Positions 55,440-64,000 of a stretch of DNA of 64,000 nucleotides are shown piece after piece. The notes beneath the pieces are model-generated. The model was not told where the DNA came from. It saw only the letters and a program-made list of their open reading frames with translations, and ran no database searches. A program made the position numbers and the translations under genes. This stretch comes from Closterium sp. NIES-65 (lineage: Eukaryota; Streptophyta; Zygnematophyceae; Desmidiales; Closteriaceae): positions 124,001 to 188,000 of the forward strand of contig CANXME010001990.1 of NCBI GenBank assembly GCA_948144175.1, given 5' to 3'. Numbering within the stretch: position 1 is the stretch's first letter; the number at the start of each line of letters is the position of its first letter.

Positions 55440-56880
55440 CATGGGGGAATGAGGCCCGAAGCAAGGGGGAATGGGGCCTGAAGCAAGGGAGAATGAGGCG
55501 GGTAGCTGTGAAGAATGGGGTGGGAAGCAAGGGGAAATGGGGTGGGTAGCAGGGGGGAATGAGGCCGGAAGCGAGGGGACATGAGGCGGGAAGCAGAGGG
55601 AATGAGGGGGGTCGCAAGGGAGAATGAGGCGGGAAGCAAGGGGGACGCGGCTCTGAAGCAAGGGGGAATGAGGGAGGTAGCAAGGGAGTATGAGGCCCGA
55701 AGCAAGGGGGAATGAGGGAGGTAGCAAGTGAGTATGAGGCCCGAAGCAAGGGGGAATGAGGCCTGAAGCAAGGGGGAAAGAGGGAGGTAGCAAGTGAGTA
55801 TGAGGCCCGAAGCAAGGGGGAATGAGGCCTGAAGCAAGGGGGAATGGGGAGGGTAGCAAGGGAGAATGAGGAGGGTAGCAGTGAAGAATGGGGTGGGAAG
55901 CAAGGGGGAATGGGGTGGCTAGCAAGGGGGGATGAGGCCGGAAGCGAGGGGACATGAGGCGGGAAGCAAAGGGGAATGAGGGGGGTAGCAAGGGAGAATG
56001 AGGCGGGAAGCAAGGGGAATTGGGGCCTGAAGCAAGGGGGAATGAGGGGGGTAGCAAGGGAGTATGAGGCCCGAAGCAAGGGGGAATGAGGCCTGAAGCA
56101 AGGGAGAATGAGGCCTGAAGCAAGGGGGAATGGGGAGGGTATAAAGGGAGAATGAGGAGGGTAGCAGTGAAGAATGGGGTGGGAAGCAAGGGGGAATGGG
56201 GTGGGTAGCAGGGGGGAATGAGGCCGAAAGCGAGGGGACTAGAGGCGGGAAGCAGAGGGAATGAGGGGAGGTAGCAAGGGAGAATGAGGCGGGAAGCAAG
56301 GGGGACGAGGAGCTGAAGCAAGGGGGAATGAGGGAGGTAGCAAGTGAGTATGAGGCCCGAAGCAAGGGGGAATGAGGCCTGAAGCAAGGGGGAATGGGGA
56401 GGGTATCAAGGGAGAATGAGGAGGGTAGAAGTGAAGAATGGGGTGGGAAGCAAGGGGGAATGGGGTGGCTAGCAAGGGGGGATGAGGCCGGAAGCGAGGG
56501 GACATGAGGCGGGAAGCAGAGGGAATGAGGGGGGTAGCAAGGGAGAATGAGGCAGGAAGCAAGGGGGACGCGGCTCTGAAGCAAGGGGGAATGAGGGAGG
56601 TAGCAAGTGAGTATGAGGCCCGAAGCAAGGGGGAATGAGGCCTGAAGCAAGGGGAAATGGGGAGGGTATCAAGGGAGAATGAGGAGGGTCACAGTGAAGA
56701 ATGGGGTGGGAAGCAAGGGGGAATGGGGTGGGTAGCAAGGGGGGATGAGGCCGGAAGCGAGGGGACATGAGGCGGGAAGCAGAGGTAATGAGGCGGGAAG
56801 CAGGAGGGAGTGAGGCGGGTACATGGGAGGAATAAGTGTGTGAGTGAAGAACAAGGAAGCGGGTAGCATGGGGGAATGAG
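55440..56880. repeat. 1.4-kb minisatellite of GAGGCGGGAAGCAAGGGGGAAT-type units
   Basis: About 65 units of 20-23 bp. A longer pattern of several hundred bp repeats about three times (blocks near 55500-55930, 55920-56230, 56170-56700), each holding the same order of variant units (GTAGCAGTGAAGAATGGGGT, AAGCGAGGGGACATGAGGCG, GACGCGGCTCTGAAG). It starts ten bases after the Ulp1 stop codon. The frames on the minus strand are repeat artefacts. Confidence 0.93.
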
Positions 56881-56884
56881 GACA

Positions 56885-57526
56885 AGATCAATACGGAATT
56901 GTTTGTTCATCCGTCCTACCAGCTTGATATGCCAACAAACATGACACAAAGCGCAATGGAGAGGCCTTGAATCAGTCCTGCATGACTTGACAACAAGTGT
57001 GGCCAAATGAGAGTGTTGGCCACAACCAGTCCTCCATGTCTAGAGAACACTACCCGTAGGGAAGTGTTTGTCACTGGCGTTCCTGCTTGACATGTATACA
57101 AACAATACACAATGGGTCGGTGTGATGCTGCAAAACATACCTGCATGTCGCCACAACTCTAGTGGGTAGAACAGCAGGGGTTTCTCAACTCCGTTCCAGC
57201 ATGAACCTAGAACATACAACACAGCATGGTCTTGGGTCCCTGCATAAAGGTTGCCCTGTATGGCATGAGAGCAGCCATGCCCCATACGGGGAGTTTGTGT
57301 CTGGCTCTATTACCGTATTATTGCACCTCAATTGGCATGAGAGGAGACATGCCCATACGCGTTGCATAACGACCAGGCAGCAATCAAATAATGCGTACTT
57401 ACTAATCAATCGATGTATGAGAATGACTGCTCCACCGCAAACCGTTATGTACATGTTCTGTGAAGGTGGTGTTTGGTTTTACACTGTTATGTTGCATACT
57501 TGTCACTATGCTAATGGGTTAGGGGG
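56885..57526. other. No gene recognised
   Basis: Contains two related stretches (57230-57300 and 57330-57370) sharing CAT(A)GAGAG.AGCCATGCCC(AT)ACG, a short degenerate duplication. May include one end of the transposase-Ulp1 element, which was not identified. Confidence 0.4.
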
Positions 57527-57531
57527 ACTCC

Positions 57532-57866
57532 TGTTACGAGTGCAATTGAGTGAGCGAACGAGGATTGCACTATCGGGAAAAAAGTACAACTGAGCGAAGG
57601 TATGAGCGAAAGGTTATATTGCGAAACCACAGTGGTAACGGTAATGGACTGTGGTTGTCGCGCGACGGGCATGGCACTAAGGTTGGGAAAATGTCGAGGC
57701 GAAGGTCCGGAGCGCGGGTTACCGCCGAGCCGTGAGGTCGGGGTGCAACGTGCGAAAGTGGGGGGCGGATTGTCGATGCGAGTGGTAACGGTGCTGACTG
57801 AGGTGCTACTAGTGATGGACGCGTTGAGCAGGGATGCGAAGTAAGGAAAACGAGATTTTCCTTACA
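57532..57866 (-). mobile_element. Solo LTR, 335 bp, target duplication ACTCC
   Basis: TG...CA ends (on plus TGTTACGAG...TCCTTACA) with a perfect 5-bp flank ACTCC (57527-57531, 57867-57871). The terminus carries a hairpin GTAAGGAAAA/TTTTCCTTAC (57841-57865). Orientation is inferred only from similarity to 3331-3571. Superfamily unknown. Confidence 0.92.
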
Positions 57867-57980
57867 ACTCCATAACCCCCTAATTCTATTTTTATCATTT
57901 ACGTACACCACACTATTGAGGCTTTGCAAACTAATGTGCCATTACGTGCCCCGCCCTGCGCCATTCCACTCGACTCCACG

Positions 57981-58271
57981 CTATGCCACGTACACGAATC
58001 TCCCTGATTTGGGAACCAGTCGCAACCACACACAAGGAACTTTTGAGTTTGCGTTTTTATCGCAGGCGTGCCGCAACGGCTTCGTGTCGACCTGTCGCAT
58101 CGCTGTACGACTTGCTGCGATCGAGCGTCGCCGTTTCTCCGCAGACCCTATGTGACTCTTGACGTGCAGCTTGTGTAGGTTTGTGTGGCACGCGAGGCAC
58201 TTCATTGTAAACAGTACGACAACCCGGGCAGAATAATTATGACCCTCGCAAACCCAGATACAGTAGCGCAT
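57981..58271 (-). CDS. Small hypothetical ORF, possible zinc-finger exon
   Basis: A 96-codon frame with a CLACHTNLHKLHVKSH motif (possible C2H2/BED-like finger) and a basic stretch (EKRRRSIAASR). It lies divergent to the gene at 58679. It could be an exon of a transposase or chance. No homologue recognised. Confidence 0.3.
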   Translation of the reverse strand: MRYCIWVCEGHNYSARVVVLFTMKCLACHTNLHKLHVKSHIGSAEKRRRSIAASRTAMRQVDTKPLRHACDKNANSKVPCVWLRLVPKSGRFVYVA

Positions 58272-58678
58272 TTGACTGTCGGGTTTAACAAAAAGAAGCC
58301 CACCCTGCCGCTTGTGGACTGATACTCAATTAAGCACGTTAGGTCCCACGGAATCTTAACACGGCAGTGCTGCATTTTTTTCCTTTTTACACCTCAACCA
58401 CCAGGCGATTGGTTGAGGGCGGAAAAGGGGGACCTGGCAGTCGCAACGTGCACCATAGCTGGAAACACTCAAACCCTCATCACCTCCGTGCTCCCCTTAC
58501 ATGTCTCCAGCTGTGACGATCGTCTGCTCTAGGCCCCAGACTTTGCCTCGTCCCTCTCCCTCCTCAACCATTTTTTTATGCTCGTAGACTGCTGTCAGGT
58601 TCTAGGCGGTAGCACAACCCGCAACCTCATAGTACTGCGTGAATGGAAAGCTAGACATGGTAACAAGGAAGTCAGACA
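58272..58678. promoter_or_regulatory. Upstream region of the palindromic gene
   Basis: About 400 bp before the ATG at 58679. No TATA box or repeat stood out. The right arm's equivalent lies outside the window. Confidence 0.35.
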
Positions 58679-61378
58679 ATGAAGGGGCCCGAGGGGGCGA
58701 TCGTACTGGCTGAATCGACAAAAACCCCCGACGAAACAAAGTTTGCGGAGTTAGTAACAGCAGATAAGATGGCCGAGCTCGTAATCGAGTATCGCAAAAA
58801 TAATGCATCGACGGCGCGAGATGTTGTTGATTCCAGACGTGTCTCGTCATCCGGTGACGAATCGAATAGCGACTGCGATGTGGAGCCATACGCAAACAAG
58901 GGCATATCATCCCCTTCGAAACCAAGGGATAAGCGCGTGAAGCGCTTAGATGATCTCGTTCCCAAAGGCGGCCAGAAAGGTATGTGTTTATGGTCGCAGA
59001 TGCGGAATATTCTACTTGTATGCATGAATTGATGCTTGTAGTCGTGTCTGACCTGTTGGAGGTTATCGTCTCTCCAATTGTGTTTCCACATCAGCGATAG
59101 CAGACAAGCGTGACAACCGGGGGGGGCGTAAGCACCGTCCAAGAAAAAGAGGCACTCGTTCACATCGTGAGGAAACGCCTGCGTCTGAAGGCGACGAGGA
59201 GGGCAAAGACGGGGGACCTGACAGCTTAGGTACGCTGTGGGTGTGATATCGACGGTTTATATTTTGCACGTTACTCATAACAATGACGCCGCATGTCATG
59301 CTGCAACTTCCTGCCAATAAGATAATGTGTGCACAGTATTTCTTATGTACCTGTCATGTCCGCCTTCGTAGATGGGACGGCAGGCCAACGCGCTCGTGGT
59401 GGCGGAAAGCGCAACGGCGGCAGGGCTGCCGCGGCCAAGGGCGGTCCCTCGGGCAGGCAGTCGCAGGATGCAGATGGAGGCGACGAGGGGGATCATGCCG
59501 AGCCGGAAGCTCGTGGTGGCGGAAAGCGCACCGGTGGCAGGGCTGCCGCGACCAAGGGCGGTCCCTCGGGCTCGCATGATGCGGATGGTGGCGACGAGAA
59601 GGATCATGCCGAGCCGGAAGCTCGTGGTGGCGGCATACGCAACGGCGGCAGGGCTGCCGCGGCTAAGGGCGGTCCCACGGGCAGGCAGTCGGAGGATGCA
59701 GATGGTGGCGACGAGGGGGATCATGCCAAGCCGGAAGCTCGTGGTGGCAGCATGCGCAACGGCGGTAGGGCTGCCGCGGCCAAGGCCGGTCCCTCGGGCT
59801 CACAGGATGCGGATGGTGGCGACGAGAAGGATCATGCCGAGCCGGAAGCTCGTGGTGGCGGCATGCGCAACGGCGGCAGGGCTGCCGCGGCTAAGGGCGG
59901 TCCCACGGGCAGGCAGTCGGAGGATGCAGATGGTGGCGACGAGGGGGATCATGCCAAGCCGGAAGCTTGTGGTGGCGGCATGCGCAACGGCGGTAGGGCT
60001 GCCGCGGCCAAGGCCGGTCCCTCGGGCTCACAGGATGCGGATGGTGGCGACGAGAAGGATCATGCCGAGCCCGAAGCTCGTGGTGGCAGGCATGCGCAAC
60101 GGCGGCAGGGCTGCCGCGGCTAAGGGCGGTCCCTCGGGTAGGCAGTCGCAGGATGCGGATGGTGGCGACGAGAAGGATCATGCCGTGCCTGCATGCCGTG
60201 GCGTTAACGATCATGATGAGGACGAGCCAGCAGCTGTGACTGATGGGAAAGGTGGACGTGAAGCTGTGATTCCCTACCAACGGCGCAAGGCTGTGGATCC
60301 GAGCAGTTGCGACCATAAGGCGAGACAAGCTCGGCACGGCCCCAATGTGCACGTTTCGAGCTCGTCTGGTTCCGAGGAAGATTCGAGCGACAGTGAGTCG
60401 GGCAGCTCATCCGGGAGTGAGGAGGTATACGAGGACGAGGTTGAGGAGGAGGAGGACGAGGATGATGAGGAGTTGGAGCCGGAGAGCGAGGATGGGGAGG
60501 AGGCTCGGCCTTTGAAGAGGAGGAGTGTGCGGAAGCTCAAGAAGGGCAACGCTAAGCAAAAATCGGAGAGGGGACGGGTGAAGATCTGTAAACAGAGTGT
60601 GCGTCGTGCCAAACCACATGGCAAGCGCCAGAGACCTCGATTCGAAGCTAAAATAGTGGGTGTGCATAGCAAGGCGAAGCGGGAGTTGAATTTTTACGAA
60701 TCAATGGGGATACGATGTCCATCAAGCTCTCATGAACGGCAAGCCGCGGACCCGTACGCTGCGTTACGCGATCCGATGGGTTCGGCTGGGAAGGGAGATC
60801 AGATGGCTTGGGGGTCAGCGCGGTTTGGCAAAGAAGCGATGGACCCGCCCCCCAACCATATGGGGGGTCGCGCGGTTCATGTGAAGAACGAGGGGGCAAC
60901 GAAGCGGCACGAACCCTCGGTAGCTGCAGCAGCGAATGACGGTGTGGGAGGAGGTGTGTGGGCGAATGCCTTGGGTGAATGTGGCGGCGGTGTGGAAGGC
61001 TCCATGTGGGATGTACGGGAGAGCAGGGGAGAAGGGGGGGACGAAAAAATGGATCCGGCGACTAAGGAGGGGAGGGGAGAGAGCATGGGCACACCTGGCG
61101 CATCCAGTCGGCCGGATGTGGCTGGCGGCAGGACTGTGGAGCAGCTCATGCGAGAGCTTGCCCAGCGGGATCGCGAAATCGCTGCACTCAAGGCAAGGCC
61201 AGGATCAAAAGGAGCTGTCAAGCCCTGCACCCCTCCATCTAGGCCTCCTCCTCTAGCATCTCTGTCGAGCGGCCCATCTATAGGGGGCCTCGATCCAGAC
61301 GTGGCGCCAGAAAGCCCAGCGACGGTAGACGTAGCGGTCCGTCGAACGCGTGGGATGCCCACACCCAAGCTGCTGAAG
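58679..61378 (+). pseudogene. Unknown repeat-containing nuclear-type protein, left palindrome copy, frameshifted
   Basis: Three exons: 58679-58979, 59095-59229, 59372-61378, with matching phases and donors GTATGT, GTACGC and GTGAGA. Exon 3 encodes seven imperfect 37-39-residue repeats (GGGMRNGGRAAAAKGGPSG..., DADGGDE.DHAEPEAR), then an acidic Ser/Glu tract (about 60360-60510), a basic stretch with KRRSVRKLKKGNAKQK, KIVGVHSKAKRELNFYESM, and a short helix (VEQLMRELAQRDREIAALKA). One extra base in the last repeat (about 60088, GGCAGGCATG) breaks the frame, so the product would stop soon after. The exon ends at a donor 205 bp before the palindrome centre. Function unknown. Composition suggests a nuclear, disordered protein. 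Confidence 0.75.
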
Positions 61379-64000
61379 GTGAGATTGTTTTAGTGTTAAA
61401 CAATGTGTGGCATGGGGCTTTGTGATAGCTGCAGCTCTCTCTCTCTCAACCCCTCTTGCTGCTGGTAAGCGTGTTTGTGGCATTATGCGCAGTGATAGCG
61501 GCAAGTCTGCAGTGGGATAGGCATTCCCAGTACGCCTCGCTTCAGGGACGTGGCGCTGGGCGTACGATGCTCTCACATTCTGCTATGGTGAGCTCTGGTG
61601 AGCTCTGGGTCGCGGGCAGAATGTGAGAGCATCGTACGCCCAGCGCCACGTCCCTGAAGCGAGGCGTACTCGGAATGCCTATCCCACTGCAGACATGCCG
61701 CTATCACTGTGCATAATGCCACAAACACGCTTACCTGCAGCAAGAGGGGTTGAGAGAGAGAGAGCTGCAGCTATCACTGAGCCCCATGCCACACATTGTT
61801 TAACACTAAAACAATCTCACCTTCAGCAGCTTGGGTGTGGGCATCCCACGCGTTCGACGGACCGGTACGTCTACCGTCGCTGGGCTTTCTGGCGCCACGT
61901 CTGGATCGAGGCCCCCTATAGATGGGCCGCTCGACAGAGATGCTAGAGGAGGAGGCCTAGATGGAGGGGTGCAGGGCTTGACAGCTCCTTTTGATCCTGG
62001 CCTTGCCTTGAGTGCAGCGATTTCGCGATCCCGCTGGGCAAGCTCTCGCATGAGCTGCTCCACAGTCCTGCCGCCAGCCACATCCGGCCGACTGGATGCG
62101 CCAGGTGTGCCCATGCTCTCTCCCCTCCCCTCCTTAGTCGCTGGATCCATTTTCTCGTCCCCCCCTTCTCCCCTGCTCTCCCGTATATCCCACATGGAGC
62201 CTTCCACACCGCCGCCACATTCACCCAAGGCATTCGCCCACACACCTCCTCCCACACCGTCATTCGCTGCTGCAGCTACCGAGGGTTCGTGCCGCTTCGT
62301 TGCCCCCTCATTCTTCACATGAACCGCGCGACCCCCCATATGGTTGGGGGGCGGGTCCGTCGCTTCTTTGCCAAACCGCGCTGACCCCCAAGCCATCTGA
62401 TCTCCTTTCCCAGCCGAACCCCTCGGATAGCGTAACGCAGCGTACGGGTCCGCGGCTTGCCGTTCAAGAGAGCTTGATGGACATCTTATCTTCATTGATT
62501 CGTAAAAATTCAACTCCCGCTTCGCCTTGCTACGCACACCCACTATTTTAGCTTCGAATCGAGGCCTCTGGCGTTTGCCTTGTGGTTTGGCACGACGCAC
62601 ACTCTGTTTACAGATCTTCACCCGTCCCCTCTCCGATTTTTGCTTAGCGTTGCCCTTCTTGAGCTTCCGCACACTCCTCCTCTGCAAAAGCCGAGCCTCC
62701 TCCCCATCCTCGCTCTCCAGCTCCAACTCCTCATCATCCTCGTCCTCCTCCTCCTCAACCTCGTCCTCGTATACCTCCTCACTCCCGGATGAGCTGCCCG
62801 ACTCACTGTCGCTCGAATCTTCCTCGGAACCAGACGAGCTCAAAACGTGCACATTGGGGCCGCGCCGAGCTTGTCTCGCCTTATGGTCGCAACTGCCCGG
62901 ATCCACAGCCTTGCGCCGTTGGTAGGGAATCACAGCTTCACGTCCACCTTTCCCATCACTCACAGCTGCTGGCTCGTCCTCATCATGATCGTTAACGCCA
63001 CGGCATGCAGGCACGGCATGATCCTTCTCGTCGCCACCATCCGCATCCTGCGTCTGCCTACCCGAGGGACCGCCCTTAGCCGCGGCAGCCCTGCCGCCGT
63101 TGCGCATGCTGCCACCACGAGCTTCCGGCTCGGCATGATCCTTATCGTCGCCACCATCCGCATCCTGTGAGCCCGAGGGACCGGCCTTGGCCGCGGCAGC
63201 CCTACCGCCGTTGCGCATGCCGCCACCACGAGCTTCCGGCTTGGCATGATCCCCCTCGTCGCCACCATCTGCATCCTCCGACTGCCTGCCCGTGGGACCG
63301 CCCTTAGCCGCGGCAGCCCTGCCGCCGTTGCGTATGCCGCCACCACGAGCTTCCGGCTCGGCATGATCCTTCTCGTCGCCACCATCCGCATCCTGCGAGT
63401 CCGAGGGACCGCCCTTGGTCGCGGCAGCCCTGCCGCCGGTGCGCTTTCCGCCACCACGAGCTTCCGGCTCGGCATGATCCCCCTCGTCGCCTCCATCCGC
63501 ATCCTGCGACTGCCTGCCCGAGGGACCGCCCTTGGCCGCGGCAGCCCTGCCGCCGTTGCGCTTTCCGCCACCACGAGCGCGTTGGCCTGCCGTCCCATCT
63601 GCGAAGGCGGACATGACAGGTACATAAGATATAAACAATATATAGGGAGTTGCAGCATGACATGCGGCGTCATTGTTATGAGTAACGTGCAAAATATAAA
63701 CCGTCGATATCACACCCACAGCGTACCTAAGCTGTCAGGTCCCCCGTCTTTGCCCTCCTCGTCGCCTTCAGACGCAGGCGTTTCCTCACGATGTGAACGA
63801 GTGCCTCTTTTTCTTGGACGGTGCTTACGGCCCCCCCGGTTGTCTCGCTTGTCCGCTATCGCTGATGTGGAAACACAATTGGAGAGACGATAACCTCCAA
63901 CAGGTCAGACACGACTACAAGCATCAATTCATGCATACAAGTAGAATATTCCGCATCTGCGACCATAAACACATACCTTTCTGGCCGCCTTTGGGAACGA
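58969..64000. repeat. Large palindrome, arms of at least 2.4 kb, 32-bp spacer
   Basis: The left arm ends at 61583 and the right arm starts at 61616. The spacer 61584-61615 has two copies of GGTGAGCTCTG. Arms match base by base near the centre with scattered differences. The left arm has 229 bp more in exon 3: two extra 37-39-codon repeats plus one inserted base. The right arm is still homologous at the window end (64000 corresponds to about 58961). Confidence 0.95.
61821..64000 (-). CDS. Unknown repeat-containing protein, right palindrome copy (open frame, 5' end outside window)
   Basis: Mirror copy of the gene at 58679-61378. Exon 1 runs off the window (64000-63977 visible), exon 2 is 63861-63727 (135 nt as on the left) and exon 3 is 63598-61821. 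It has five repeats of the GGRAAAAKGGPSG type instead of seven, and the frame is open from the exon 3 acceptor to the donor GTGAGA at 61820. The acidic tract, basic stretch, KIVGVRSKAKRELNFYESM and terminal helix are all present. Small differences from the left (GSQ/GSH, KIRC/GIRC, DIRE/DVRE) show that the arms are not identical. As on the left, exons after 61821 are missing, so the 3' end of the gene is unknown or was lost when the palindrome formed. Family not recognised. Confidence 0.72.

Noticed and set aside
55263..56891. Minus frames rich in PLASGLIPPC
   Set aside because: Reading of the purine-rich minisatellite after the Ulp1 gene; the frames shift freely.

Overview
The window is nuclear DNA of a green-lineage eukaryote, most likely a streptophyte alga or a repeat-rich land plant. 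The evidence is spliced genes with GT-AG introns, plant-type HVA22 and BTB proteins, a series of 72-nt leucine-rich-repeat exons, Ty1/copia, hAT and Plavaka/CACTA-like transposons, and eukaryotic tRNA-Val genes without an encoded CCA tail. I cannot name the species. Much of the window is minisatellite or transposon, and most open frames in the low-complexity tracts are meaningless.

Layout. 1-2944: 5' half of a copia element on the minus strand (LTR, GC-rich leader, open gag-pol running off the window), followed to 3571 by LTR-related sequence. About 4.05-12.9 kb and 27.7-35.9 kb: two arms of a large diverged inverted duplication. Each arm carries a gene for a MYND-zinc-finger/MSS51-C-terminal-domain protein with a tRNA-Val(AAC) on the antisense strand inside it. 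The right copy (minus strand, from 35719) keeps its motifs. The left copy (plus strand) has lost zinc ligands, has a TAG stop, and is split by a hAT element (8.35-10.9 kb). The right copy also contains a tandem array of about ten versions of one exon (28.9-30.8 kb). Between the arms lie a BTB gene (13.4-14.1 kb), an HVA22-like gene (15.56-17.87 kb), a young non-autonomous LTR element with identical LTRs (18464-19863), and an old copia element (20686-27076) whose in-frame stops are all TAG.

35.9-46.6 kb: a small MITE, a 23-bp-type minisatellite, six LRR exons spread over 5 kb, a block dense in short hairpins (43.83-44.44 kb) and a solo LTR. 46.6-55.4 kb: a multi-exon Plavaka/CACTA-like transposase (minus) divergent from a Ulp1-type SUMO protease (plus), probably the gene pair of one large DNA transposon. 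55.44-56.88 kb: a large minisatellite. 57532-57866: a solo LTR with a perfect target duplication. 58.7-64.0 kb: an unknown repeat-containing gene present as a tail-to-tail palindrome with a 32-bp spacer. The right copy is open and the left copy is frameshifted.

The genes do not form a pathway. The region reads as a few host genes (MYND-MSS51, BTB, HVA22, LRR) in DNA shaped by inverted duplication, exon duplication and transposons. Exon borders were set by eye from splice signals and family motifs.
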